Below, piece by piece: positions 9,377 to 17,684 of a stretch of 45,298 bases of DNA. The translations under genes and the position numbers were made by a program. Below the pieces are notes generated by a model that was given only the letters and a program-made list of their open reading frames with translations, ran no database searches and had not been told where the DNA came from. Source of the stretch: DASZBR01 sp033763845 (GTDB lineage Bacteria > Pseudomonadota > Gammaproteobacteria > DASZBR01); the NCBI GenBank assembly GCA_033763845.1, contig JANRJR010000056.1:1-45298 (forward strand), written 5' to 3'. The first letter of the stretch is position 1. Each line of letters begins with the position of its first letter.

Positions 9377-9379
9377 AAT

Positions 9380-10012
9380 TTATTTCGTTCCAAATAATCT
9401 ATCACCACAATCACCCAATCCCGGCAAAATATAACCGTGCGAATTTAACTGGCGATCCAGTGAAGCGGTGTAAATCATCACATCTGGGTGTGCGTCTAAC
9501 ATTTTTTTAACGCCTTCGGGCGCTGCTACTAAACATACAAAAATCATTTTTTTAATACCCGTTTTTTTAAGGCGATTAATCGTATCAACTGCTGAACCGC
9601 CAGTTGCTAACATCGGATCGCAAATAAAAAATTGTCGGTGCTGACTGTTGGGGGGAATTTTAAAATAATAAAATTGCGGTTCTAATGTTTCTTCATCTCG
9701 GTATAAACCAATGTGACCAACGCGTGCTGACGGCATTAATGTTAAGAAACCATCCACCATTCCTAAACCTGCCCGCAAAATCGGTAAAATCACAGGTTTT
9801 TTACCCATCATAAAAGGCGCATCAAATGTTTCGAGCGGTGTTTTGATATTTTTGTGCGTAATCGGTAAATCTTTCGTCGCTTCATACGCTAATAATAAAG
9901 TAATTTCTCGTGTTAATTCGTTAAATTCTTTCGTTGTCGTTTTTGCTTCACGCAGTGAAGACAATTTATGTTGTAAAAGAGGATGTTTAACTTCAACTAA
10001 ATTCGGGAACAT
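9380..10012 (-). CDS. upp: Uracil phosphoribosyltransferase
   Basis: This 210-residue cytosolic enzyme salvages uracil with PRPP to give UMP. The PRPP-binding loop is seen as ICDPMLATGGSAVDTI, and the uracil-binding C-terminal segment as GYILPGLGDCGDRLFGTK. The middle contains PILRAGLGMVDGFLTLMPSA, also typical. Length (208-210) is standard. Its ATG shares one base with the mltD stop codon, and dapE follows after 3 bp, so it is probably translated from the same message. Confidence 0.96.
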   Translation of the reverse strand: MFPNLVEVKHPLLQHKLSSLREAKTTTKEFNELTREITLLLAYEATKDLPITHKNIKTPLETFDAPFMMGKKPVILPILRAGLGMVDGFLTLMPSARVGHIGLYRDEETLEPQFYYFKIPPNSQHRQFFICDPMLATGGSAVDTINRLKKTGIKKMIFVCLVAAPEGVKKMLDAHPDVMIYTASLDRQLNSHGYILPGLGDCGDRLFGTK

Positions 10013-11625
10013 TAGTGGTGCCTCGTTTCAGTTTTATGTTTTACATGGGCTGTTGTATGTTTAATTTTATGGGGTTTTGTTTTTGTATGTATGATCTTAT
10101 GGGGTGAATAATGAGTGGTGTGATGTGTATAGTGAGAATGTACAGGACGTCTCCATATCGTTAATTTACGTCCGGCGTATACTGCAGAATGTGTGCTCAA
10201 ATGGTTCCAATGAGCTAATTCTGCAGTTGTAACTTTGTATTTTGCTGCAATGTGTGAAAGGGTTTCGCCGCGTCTGACAACGTGGGTGATTTTTGTTTCG
10301 TGTGAACTTTGCGCAGGTGCTTCGTTTTGTCTTTCGTACGATTGCATTGCGCTTTTATCTAAATCAGCCGCATCAGATAAATCGGGTGCGGCAATTTGTG
10401 ATGAGCTCGTTGGATTCGGTGATGCTGCTGTTGCTGCTGCAGCAATTGCACTTTCGTTGTGTGCATTTTCAGGAATCAATAATATTTGTCCAGCGGGTGG
10501 TGTGTTTGGATCGGCTTTATTAATTTGTTGTAATAACGATGCAGGCGTGCTGAATTGTTTTGCAATTTTATTCCAAGTATCGCCATCTTGAACTTTGTAT
10601 CGACCCCACAGACCATTTTGGCCTGAATTTTGTCTCAAGAGATTTTCACGGAAGAAATTCACGCGATCGATGGGTAATAAAATGCGATAAGGTTGATTCG
10701 GATCTAATGTATTACGACGATAACCCGGATTTAAGGTTTTTAATTCACCCAGACTGACACCGGCTAATTGTGCGGCTTTCTCTAAAGTTAATTGTGAGCT
10801 GACATCGACTTCACCTAAATACGGTGAATTACTGATGGGTGGTAGTTGAATATGGTAACGCGCGGGATCGCTAATAATAATGGCTAGTGCTAACAAGCGC
10901 GGCACATACGAGCGTGTTTCAGCGGCTAAAGGCAATGACCAAAAATCGGTATTTAATCCTAAGCGTGCATTATGTCGAACAGCGGCGGCAACATTTCCTT
11001 CGCCTGTATTATACGCAGCAATCGCGAGCAACCAATTTCCGCCAAATAAATTTTGTAAGTAACTGAAATAATCTAACGCGGCTTTGGTTGAGGCATTAAT
11101 ATCACGACGCCCGTCATACCAAAAATCGGCGTGAACACCAAACGTTCGTGCAGTGCCTGGTTCTAATTGCCATAATCCTGCTGCGCCTGCAGCAGAAGAA
11201 ACGAAAGGGTTGTAAGCGCTCTCAATAATAGGGAGTAACACTAATTCAGATGGTAAATGACGTGTTTTTACTTGCTGATAGATGTAATACATGTAGGGCG
11301 CTGCGCGACGCGCCGTGCGATCTAAATAGGCTTGGTTATGCATAAACCAATTTAATTGTGCTTGAACAGCTGGGTTGCTGGCATTGTGATCGATTTGGAA
11401 GTTGTCGCGAATCGAAGACCAGAGATTATCGCCTTCAGGAATGTTGTTGAAATAATCCTGGCTCGCAGCATTGTCGGCAGAACCATAGCGACCATGGCCT
11501 TTATAATGGGAATAACCTCCGCTGTTTCCAGGGGAGGTGGAAAAGACATTGCTTCCCGTACAGGCTGATAGTGCAAGGGCCACGGACACGGAAGCTGCTC
11601 GATATAACAACGGTTTAAAACGCAT
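10012..11625 (-). CDS. mltD: Membrane-bound lytic transglycosylase D with two LysM domains
   Basis: This 537-residue outer-membrane lipoprotein cleaves peptidoglycan glycan strands, making 1,6-anhydro-muropeptides. The signal peptide ends in a lipobox (LALSAC). The SLT catalytic domain shows LPIIESAYNPFVSSAAGAAG with the catalytic Glu, then GLWQLEPGTARTFG and AIAAYNTGEGNVAAAV. Two LysM modules follow (YKVQDGDTWNKIAKQF and HVVRRGETLSHIAAKY), separated by an Ala/Ser-rich linker. The last 40-45 residues are unusually rich in His (13), Lys and Thr, and are not part of the usual MltD architecture. AmpD, encoded nearby, acts on the recycling products of such enzymes. Seven C residues in a row lie just upstream on the coding strand. 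Confidence 0.93.
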   Translation of the reverse strand: MRFKPLLYRAASVSVALALSACTGSNVFSTSPGNSGGYSHYKGHGRYGSADNAASQDYFNNIPEGDNLWSSIRDNFQIDHNASNPAVQAQLNWFMHNQAYLDRTARRAAPYMYYIYQQVKTRHLPSELVLLPIIESAYNPFVSSAAGAAGLWQLEPGTARTFGVHADFWYDGRRDINASTKAALDYFSYLQNLFGGNWLLAIAAYNTGEGNVAAAVRHNARLGLNTDFWSLPLAAETRSYVPRLLALAIIISDPARYHIQLPPISNSPYLGEVDVSSQLTLEKAAQLAGVSLGELKTLNPGYRRNTLDPNQPYRILLPIDRVNFFRENLLRQNSGQNGLWGRYKVQDGDTWNKIAKQFSTPASLLQQINKADPNTPPAGQILLIPENAHNESAIAAAATAASPNPTSSSQIAAPDLSDAADLDKSAMQSYERQNEAPAQSSHETKITHVVRRGETLSHIAAKYKVTTAELAHWNHLSTHSAVYAGRKLTIWRRPVHSHYTHHTTHYSPHKIIHTKTKPHKIKHTTAHVKHKTETRHH

Positions 11626-11656
11626 CGAAAGATGGTACGGATTCGAGGGGGGGAGG

Positions 11657-12433
11657 TCAACCCCTGAGGAATGTGATCAATTCTTTGATCAGGTTTTTGG
11701 CTGCCGCCTCAAATTTCCACGGCGGATTAATAATCACTAATCCCGAGCCATTTAATCGAATGGGTACATCGTCGGGATATGGGCAACACTCCAGGATTAA
11801 CTTTTCAGTTTCGTCTCCCAGTAGCTGGTCTAATTTTTCATGAAATGATTTCACAATAGTTCTGGACTTAACCGGATACCAGATCATATAAGTTGCCGTC
11901 GCAAACCGCTCCATGCCATTTTTAATAAAGTAGGGTAGCTTTTGAAATTCATCGGATGATTCATACGCTGGGTCAATTAACACTAATCCTCGTTTTATTT
12001 TGGGTGGAAGTAATCCTCTAAGAGCAACTTCAGCGTCCATATTATGTATGTGGACTTGCTTGTCATGCGGAAAGTTTCTTTTGAGTTGTTGATAGACGGG
12101 ATCAGATTTTTCAACCAAAATAATTTCATCTGCCGGGCGCAATAATTTTTTGGCTATTTTGGGTGAGCCAGGGTAGTGATGAAAGTCTTGGGCTAATTCG
12201 AAATATTTCTTTAAATGGGGATCGGAAAGATTTTGGTTTTTAAGTTTGGCAATCCCAGATTGAAATTCTTGAGAGGTTTTTTCATATAAATTATATTCGC
12301 CGCTTCCCGCATAGAAATCGATATAACTTAAGGGTTTGTCTTTTTGAGTCAAAAAGTCGAATAGCATAACTAGCACGGCATGTTTGAATACATCCGCATG
12401 GCTGCCAGCGTGGTAGGCGTGTTCATAATTCAT
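11657..12433 (-). CDS. rlmJ: 23S rRNA (adenine2030-N6)-methyltransferase
   Basis: This 258-residue SAM-dependent enzyme methylates A2030 of 23S rRNA. Recognisable parts are the N-terminus MNYEHAYHAGSHADVFKHAV, the SAM-binding DFYAGSGEYNLY, the LIDPAYE catalytic stretch (the family DPPY-like motif), and near the C-terminus LNGSGLVIINPPWKF. Length is close to E. coli RlmJ (280). It is divergent from the antiporter gene with about 41 bp between starts, and 31 bp upstream of mltD, so it may lead the mltD-upp-dapE transcript. Confidence 0.93.
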   Translation of the reverse strand: MNYEHAYHAGSHADVFKHAVLVMLFDFLTQKDKPLSYIDFYAGSGEYNLYEKTSQEFQSGIAKLKNQNLSDPHLKKYFELAQDFHHYPGSPKIAKKLLRPADEIILVEKSDPVYQQLKRNFPHDKQVHIHNMDAEVALRGLLPPKIKRGLVLIDPAYESSDEFQKLPYFIKNGMERFATATYMIWYPVKSRTIVKSFHEKLDQLLGDETEKLILECCPYPDDVPIRLNGSGLVIINPPWKFEAAAKNLIKELITFLRG

Positions 12434-12474
12434 CTAGTTGCACTTTTCCTGAAAGCTCGCGACAATACCATACT

Positions 12475-13650
12475 ATGGAAACCAATCACATTCTTTTGAA
12501 TATTTTTTTGATTTTTACGGGCGCTGCAATCGTCTCTACGGTTGTATTGATGACGCGTCAATCTTTACTGGTTGCTTACATGGTACTCGGTGTGTTGTTA
12601 GGTCCTTTCGGATTTAAATTAATTCCAGATCGTGAATTGGCCCGTCAAATTGGTGATATTGGTATTATTTTTCTGTTGTTTCTTGTAGGCCTTGAGTTAA
12701 ATCCGCTGGAAGTATGGCAAGTATTTCGAAAAATTAGCTGGATTGCCTTAGTCAGTTCAGGATTATTTTTTGTGATAGGCGCTGGAGTTTCGTTAATTTT
12801 TGGCTTTACGTTAATCGAATGCGCCATCATCGGTGCTGCCATGATGTTCTCTAGTACTATCATAGGATTGAAATTATTACCCAGTGCGTCATTGCACCAT
12901 CAACATATTGGTGAAGTGATGGTAGGTATATTATTAATTCAAGATTTGATCGCGATTGCTTTGATGTTGTTTTTCCATGGAATGGCAACGCCGGCGCCTT
13001 ATTGGGTGGATATTGGTTTAGCCATTATTACGTTGCCGTCGTTGTTATTTTTTGCTTTTTTTGTCGAGCGATATGTTTTGCGCTTCTTGCTGACAAAATT
13101 TGATCGTGTGCAAGAATATGTATTTTTAGTCGCCATTGCGTGGTGTTTAGGGATGGCGAAATTGTCATCTTATTTTGGATTATCCGATGTCATTGGTGCG
13201 TTTATTGCAGGTGTCGCGATCGCAGAAGGTCCTGTTGCATCGTATATTGCAGATAATTTAAGACCCTTGCGTGATTTTTGTTTGGTGATGTTTTTCTTTA
13301 CGATAGGTGCAGGATTTAATTTTCAACTTATTCCGGAGATATTGGTTCCGTCATTAATTTTGGCGTTTATTTTTATGGTAATAAAACCACCCGTATTTTG
13401 TTTTTTATTAAAACAAAGTGGCGAAGCTAAACCGCTCGCAAAGGAAGCAGGAATTCGATTAGGGCAGGGCAGTGAATTTGCCTTAATTTTGGGTGCTATG
13501 GCGTATATGTTGCGACCAGATTTGATTGGCGCAAAAGCGAATTATTTAATTCAAGCGGTAACGATGATTACTTTTATTGTGTCGTGTTATTGGGTTGTGA
13601 TGAAATATCCGACGCCCATGTCCTATGATAAAAAATTGCTGAAGGAATAA
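12475..13650 (+). CDS. CPA2-family cation/proton antiporter without regulatory domain
   Basis: This 391-residue inner-membrane protein has 11-13 predicted helices and matches the sodium/proton exchanger domain of the CPA2 family (KefB/RosB/GerN type). Typical stretches are GDIGIIFLLFLVGLELNP, FSSTIIGLKLLP, LIQDLIAIALML, and GLSDVIGAFIAGVAIAEGP with a late RLGQGSEFALIL. Unlike KefB/KefC it ends after the membrane domain and has no RCK/TrkA-N nucleotide-binding domain. Ion specificity (Na+ or K+) cannot be read from the sequence. The start has no clear Shine-Dalgarno sequence. ampD follows 3 bp after the stop, so the genes are probably cotranscribed. Confidence 0.87.
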   Translation: METNHILLNIFLIFTGAAIVSTVVLMTRQSLLVAYMVLGVLLGPFGFKLIPDRELARQIGDIGIIFLLFLVGLELNPLEVWQVFRKISWIALVSSGLFFVIGAGVSLIFGFTLIECAIIGAAMMFSSTIIGLKLLPSASLHHQHIGEVMVGILLIQDLIAIALMLFFHGMATPAPYWVDIGLAIITLPSLLFFAFFVERYVLRFLLTKFDRVQEYVFLVAIAWCLGMAKLSSYFGLSDVIGAFIAGVAIAEGPVASYIADNLRPLRDFCLVMFFFTIGAGFNFQLIPEILVPSLILAFIFMVIKPPVFCFLLKQSGEAKPLAKEAGIRLGQGSEFALILGAMAYMLRPDLIGAKANYLIQAVTMITFIVSCYWVVMKYPTPMSYDKKLLKE

Positions 13651-13653
13651 GCG

Positions 13654-14142
13654 ATGTTGCAGAATGCTGAATATATTCCTTCTCCTAATTGCAATGAGCG
13701 TCCTCTTAATATTGTTATCGATATGATAGTGATTCATGGAATTAGTATTCCTGAAGGTGAATTTGGAAATGATAATGTTATTAAGTTATTTCAAAATCGT
13801 TTGAAATCCATGAAAGAGCATAAAGTATCGTCGCATTTATATATTCGGCGCGATGGTGGGGTGATTCAATTTGTACCGTTTGATTTGCGGGCATGGCATG
13901 CAGGCGCATCTAAATTTCAGGGGCGTGAAAATTGCAATGATTTTTCTATTGGAATTGAATTAGAGGGCTCAGATGATACTGCGTATGAGAATATTCAATA
14001 TAAAAAATTAGTGGAAATTATTAAGCACTTAAAGAAATTATTTCCGGCAATTACGAATGAACGGATTGTGGGGCATTCGGATATTGCGCCGGGGCGAAAA
14101 ACAGACCCGGGGTCTTTGTTTGATTGGTCGAGAATTAAATAG
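13654..14142 (+). CDS. ampD: 1,6-anhydro-N-acetylmuramyl-L-alanine amidase
   Basis: This 162-residue cytosolic zinc amidase cuts the bond between anhydro-MurNAc and L-Ala in imported muropeptides, a key peptidoglycan-recycling step that also sets AmpR signalling in species that have AmpC. The zinc ligands are visible: His in IVIHGISIPEG, His in IVGHSDIAPGRKTDPG, and the Asp of the same motif. VSSHLYIRRDGGVIQFV and AWHAGASKFQGR are further family motifs. The length is slightly short of E. coli AmpD (183). It is followed by a hairpin and then ampE, keeping the ampDE pairing. No ampR or ampC is in the window. Confidence 0.94.
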   Translation: MLQNAEYIPSPNCNERPLNIVIDMIVIHGISIPEGEFGNDNVIKLFQNRLKSMKEHKVSSHLYIRRDGGVIQFVPFDLRAWHAGASKFQGRENCNDFSIGIELEGSDDTAYENIQYKKLVEIIKHLKKLFPAITNERIVGHSDIAPGRKTDPGSLFDWSRIK

Positions 14143-14167
14143 TTATTTTTGCCATATTTTATCTTTA

Positions 14168-14187
14168 GGGCGGCGCTTGCGACGCCC
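14168..14187. repeat. GC-rich hairpin between ampD and ampE (REP-like)
   Basis: An almost perfect inverted repeat: GGGCG and CGC on the left pair with GCG and CGCCC on the right, with one G/A mismatch and a TT centre. It stands out in AT-rich DNA. No T tract follows on either strand, so it is not a standard terminator. It resembles short dispersed palindromes such as REP elements (TTAG lies at its foot), but only one copy of this sequence was noticed here. Confidence 0.55.
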
Positions 14188-14217
14188 ATAACTTAGAGCA
14201 ATATATGAGAGTTAATT

Positions 14218-14886
14218 ATGATCACCTTGCTTTCCATCATCATTGTTTGGACCTTATTTAAATACGCGAATCTTCGTGGGTCTTTTTCACGCATGCGTGC
14301 CTTCGAATACTTATGCCAAAAAATTAATCTTTCACCCGCCATGCTCTCTTTTATTTTGCTGGTATTTTTTGCGGTAGTGCTACACGGTTTGCGCAGCCAT
14401 TTTTATCCCCTCTATGTTTTATTTGGCATTGTCATTTTGGCATACGGATGGAGTTATGAAGAAAAGCATGTGGTTATTCCAGGGACCCTGAATGATCAAG
14501 TGCGGTTTGCATTTCTCAATGCATTATATGAGCCCTTTGCCGTGCTTTTTTGGTTCGTGATCTTGGGGTCGTTGGGTGTGTTGTTATATGATTTTGCGCG
14601 TCGCGCGAACTTAAGTCGTTATTTTTTGGATTGGCCGGCTGCACGAATATTAGGATTGGGTTATGCACTGGCCGGATATTTTCCGCCGGCGTTTCGTTAC
14701 TGGACTGCTTCGTGGAAAAATTTGAATACGACACAATTCTTGGAAGAGTGCGGCATGTTAGCGCTCACCGGTGAAGAGAAAGATCCTACACTTGAGGTCG
14801 AGCAAGCCCATGCGCTTGTTCAACGAGCAGAAATCATGATGCTTCTTGCCTTAGTTTTGGTTTGTCTCGGTCAATGGGTTTCATAG
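14218..14886 (+). CDS. ampE: AmpE-like inner membrane protein (short form)
   Basis: This 222-residue protein has a hydrophobic start and three to four predicted helices. The stretch YEPFAVLFWFVILGSLGVLL and the later DWPAARILGLGYALAGYF match AmpE, the membrane partner encoded downstream of ampD and a relative of the CobD/CbiB fold. AmpE is described as a sensor or modulator in beta-lactamase induction, with unclear biochemistry. It is shorter than E. coli AmpE (284): the segment between the two halves looks reduced, while the C-terminal helix (EIMMLLALVLVCLGQWVS) is kept. Position directly after ampD supports the call. Confidence 0.75.
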   Translation: MITLLSIIIVWTLFKYANLRGSFSRMRAFEYLCQKINLSPAMLSFILLVFFAVVLHGLRSHFYPLYVLFGIVILAYGWSYEEKHVVIPGTLNDQVRFAFLNALYEPFAVLFWFVILGSLGVLLYDFARRANLSRYFLDWPAARILGLGYALAGYFPPAFRYWTASWKNLNTTQFLEECGMLALTGEEKDPTLEVEQAHALVQRAEIMMLLALVLVCLGQWVS

Positions 14887-14896
14887 TAATTTCATA

Positions 14897-14926
14897 TTGA
14901 CAGGGGGGGGGAGTTTGTCCCATTCT
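14897..14926 (+). promoter_or_regulatory. Putative pot-operon promoter with nine-G spacer tract
   Basis: A perfect -35 hexamer TTGACA (14897-14902) is followed at once by nine G residues (14903-14911). A weak -10 candidate CATTCT lies at 14921-14926, giving an 18-bp spacer. The region lies between the ampE stop and the potA start. Homopolymer tracts in promoter spacers vary in length by slippage in some pathogens. The -10 is poor, so this promoter is a hypothesis. Confidence 0.4.
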
Positions 14927-14972
14927 GCAGCCAGATTTTCGAGGGTTTTCTTCAAAAGGCGGAATGTTAAAA

Positions 14973-16067
14973 ATGAACTCACATATCATTGAATTTCGAG
15001 GCGTATCGAAGCTCTATCACGATAATCCTGTGCTCCATAATATTAACTTAGAAGTTCGCAATGGTGAATTTCTAACTCTGTTAGGTCCATCGGGTTGTGG
15101 AAAGACCACGTTGTTGCGTTTGATCTCAGGATTTGAAGAGCCGACACAAGGTGAAATTTTTATTGACGGAAAAAATGTCAAAGGCTTAATGCCACAAGAG
15201 CGTCACGTCAATACCGTGTTTCAAAGCTATGCGTTATTTCCGCACATGACCGTTTTTGAAAATGTTGCATTTGGTTTGCGGTGTAAACGCTTATCTAAAG
15301 CAGAAATAGAACACCGCGTGATGGAAGCATTGCATACGGTAAAATTAGCCGCATTGGCAAATCGCAAACCCCATCAACTCAGTGGCGGACAACAACAACG
15401 TGTTGCGATCGCACGAGCTGTCGTTAATAAACCATTGGTTTTATTGTTAGACGAGCCATTAAGCTCTTTAGATTATCGTTTGCGCAAATTAATGCAATTA
15501 GAATTGAAACAATTGCAAACACAATTAGGCATTACCTTTATTTTTGTAACACACGATCAAGAAGAAGCGTTATCCATGTCAGATCGTGTTGTTGTGATGC
15601 AAGAAGGGGTAATTGAGCAAATCGGTACGCCACGAGAAGTATACGAAGATCCTGAAAATTTACGTGTTGCGAAATTTATTGGCGAAGTAAATATTTTTCA
15701 TACGGTTGTACAAAAAGCGGATGAAAAACAATTGGAAGTCCATTTTGAAGATCAAACGTATACATTAAGAAATAAAAATAATTATGAAAAAGGCGACAAG
15801 GTTTGCGTGTTAGTTCGTCCTGAAGATCTTCAAGTGTGGGGGCAGTCAGAAATTCAAGATTCGACGGGAATGTTTCCAGCAAAAGTAGAGCAAGTTATTT
15901 ATAAAGGTGTGACGGTTGATTTAACCTTGCGTTTAGCCAGTCAAAAATTAGTGTCTGCTACACAGTTTTTTAATGAAGACGATGACAAATTAGATTATCG
16001 CGTCGGTGAATCCGTTTGGATTCAATGGCTTCCAAACTGGGAGGTGATTTTACCCGATGAACATTAA
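14973..16067 (+). CDS. potA: Spermidine/putrescine ABC transporter, ATPase
   Basis: This 364-residue ATPase drives PotBC-mediated polyamine uptake. Motifs in order: Walker A GPSGCGKTTLLRL, Q-loop in VFQSYALFPHMTVFENVAFG, signature LSGGQQQRVAIARA, Walker B LLLDEPLSSLD, and switch His in FVTHDQEEAL. A TOBE-type C-terminal regulatory domain follows (VCVLVRPEDLQVW). An ATG at 14964 is in frame, but the purine-rich AAGGCGG abuts it; the ATG at 14973 has correct spacing. The 3' end overlaps potB by 11 bp. A nine-G tract lies about 60 bp upstream. Confidence 0.94.
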   Translation: MNSHIIEFRGVSKLYHDNPVLHNINLEVRNGEFLTLLGPSGCGKTTLLRLISGFEEPTQGEIFIDGKNVKGLMPQERHVNTVFQSYALFPHMTVFENVAFGLRCKRLSKAEIEHRVMEALHTVKLAALANRKPHQLSGGQQQRVAIARAVVNKPLVLLLDEPLSSLDYRLRKLMQLELKQLQTQLGITFIFVTHDQEEALSMSDRVVVMQEGVIEQIGTPREVYEDPENLRVAKFIGEVNIFHTVVQKADEKQLEVHFEDQTYTLRNKNNYEKGDKVCVLVRPEDLQVWGQSEIQDSTGMFPAKVEQVIYKGVTVDLTLRLASQKLVSATQFFNEDDDKLDYRVGESVWIQWLPNWEVILPDEH

Positions 16068-16920
16068 TCGTCGCTTTCAATATTTTTCGATTGGATTGAT
16101 TTGGGTTTGGCTCGCGATTTTTGCGTGTATTCCCACTTTATTGGTATTGGCGACAAGTTTATTGTCGAATCGCGTTGATTCAGATTTTATTCAATTGCAT
16201 CTGACGTTGCAGAATTATATTGGTTTGTTGGATACGGTTTATTTAAAGATATTTCTGCATTCTTTTTATTTGTCGGGTTCTGTGACGCTGTTGTGTTTGT
16301 TGTTGGGGTATCCGTTTGCGTATATTTTGGCGCGTATTGAAGAAAAATACCGTGGATTATTATTGCTCTTGGTAATTATTCCTTTTTGGACCAGTTCTTT
16401 AATTCGTACGTATGCCATTGTAATTTTATTAAAAGCAAAAGGGATATTAAATGCTTTTTTATTATGGCTGGGGGTTATTCACCAGCCTTTGCAATTGTTG
16501 TATACCAACACAGCTGTGTTAATTGGTCTGGTTTATACGCTATTACCTTTTATGATATTGCCGTTGTATGCCAATATTGAAAAGTTAGACACCGAATTGT
16601 TGGATGCTGCCCGAGATTTAGGTGCTTCGCGCCCGCGTATGTTTTTCAAAATCATTTTGCCCTTAACCTGGTCAGGTATTTTAGCCGGTTGTATGTTGGT
16701 GTTTTTGCCTGCTATGAGCATGTTTTATATTCCTGACTTGTTGGGCGGTGCTAAAAGTATGTTGGTCGGAAATTTGATAGAAGATCAATTTTTAGCTGCC
16801 CATAATTGGCCGTCGGGTGCAGCCGTCAGTATTTTATTAACCCTAATTATGGGGTTGTTGTTGGGCATATATTGGTATACCGCCAGTGAGAATAACAAAA
16901 AAGAGGCGACCTTTTTATGA
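16057..16920 (+). CDS. potB: Spermidine/putrescine ABC transporter, permease
   Basis: This 287-residue inner-membrane permease has six predicted helices and the binding-protein-dependent transport EAA loop (DAARDLGASRPRMFFKIILP), which contacts the ATPase. PotB-typical features include FIQLHLTLQNYIGLLD and the GLVYTLLPFMILPLYANIE segment before the EAA loop. It overlaps potA (11 bp) and potC (ATGA, 4 bp), showing tight operon coupling. Confidence 0.94.
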   Translation: MNINRRFQYFSIGLIWVWLAIFACIPTLLVLATSLLSNRVDSDFIQLHLTLQNYIGLLDTVYLKIFLHSFYLSGSVTLLCLLLGYPFAYILARIEEKYRGLLLLLVIIPFWTSSLIRTYAIVILLKAKGILNAFLLWLGVIHQPLQLLYTNTAVLIGLVYTLLPFMILPLYANIEKLDTELLDAARDLGASRPRMFFKIILPLTWSGILAGCMLVFLPAMSMFYIPDLLGGAKSMLVGNLIEDQFLAAHNWPSGAAVSILLTLIMGLLLGIYWYTASENNKKEATFL

Positions 16921-17684
16921 ATCGACTTACGCGTTTTGCCTATTTAGGTGCAATTTATTTGTTTTTCTATTTACCCATTTTGATTTTAATTATTTATTCG
17001 TTTAATAATTCTGCGTATTCCATGGTGTGGCATGGAACCAGTACGATTTGGTACAAGCAATTAGTGCAAGATACCGATTTGCAAGTGATCGCTTTGCATT
17101 CTTTAACGGTAGGTGTACTAGCCGCAACATTTGCGACGTTAATTGGAACATTAACCGCAGTCGCGTTATACCGTTATAGTTTTGTCGGTAAAAAATTATT
17201 GCGGACCTTGATTTTTATTTTAATTGTATCGCCTGACATCGTTATGGCGATTTCACTGTTGATTTTATTTTCGACATTAAAAATGACCTTAGGGTTTTGG
17301 ACGTTGTTATTGTCACACATCACGTTTTGTATTCCATTTGTGGTTGTCACCGTGTTTAGTCGAATGGTGGGGTTTGATAAAAATATTTTTGAAGCTGCGC
17401 GTGATTTAGGCGCCACAGATTTTCAAATATTTCGTCGAATATTTGTTCCCATGTTGTGGCCAGCGATCATTGCGGGATGGTTATTGAGTTTTACGTTATC
17501 GCTAGATGATGTGATCATCAGTTATTTTGTGACGGGTCCGGATTATCAAATATTGCCATTACAAATTTTTTCTATGGTTCGATTAGGTGTGACCCCTGAA
17601 GTGAATGCGTTATGTTCCGTCATGTTTGGTCTGACGTTAATTATTGTGTTCAGTGCCCAATTCGTCTTAAGGAAGAAACGATGA
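16917..17684 (+). CDS. potC: Spermidine/putrescine ABC transporter, permease
   Basis: This 255-residue permease is the second membrane subunit of the polyamine importer. It has six helices, the N-terminal YLFFYLPILILIIYSFN segment, and the EAA loop EAARDLGATDFQIFRRIFVP. The segment SFTLSLDDVIISYFVTGP is typical of PotC. Its ATG overlaps the potB stop and its stop overlaps the potD start, both as 4-bp ATGA junctions. Confidence 0.94.
   Translation: MNRLTRFAYLGAIYLFFYLPILILIIYSFNNSAYSMVWHGTSTIWYKQLVQDTDLQVIALHSLTVGVLAATFATLIGTLTAVALYRYSFVGKKLLRTLIFILIVSPDIVMAISLLILFSTLKMTLGFWTLLLSHITFCIPFVVVTVFSRMVGFDKNIFEAARDLGATDFQIFRRIFVPMLWPAIIAGWLLSFTLSLDDVIISYFVTGPDYQILPLQIFSMVRLGVTPEVNALCSVMFGLTLIIVFSAQFVLRKKR

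Noticed and set aside
11647..11653. Seven-G run between rlmJ and mltD as a phase-variable tract
   Set aside because: No -35/-10 pair surrounds it and it is shorter; slippage effects are possible but unsupported.
17612..17680. Earlier in-frame start for potD
   Set aside because: It lies inside potC and would place 23 residues before a clear signal peptide; the ATGA overlap start is better.
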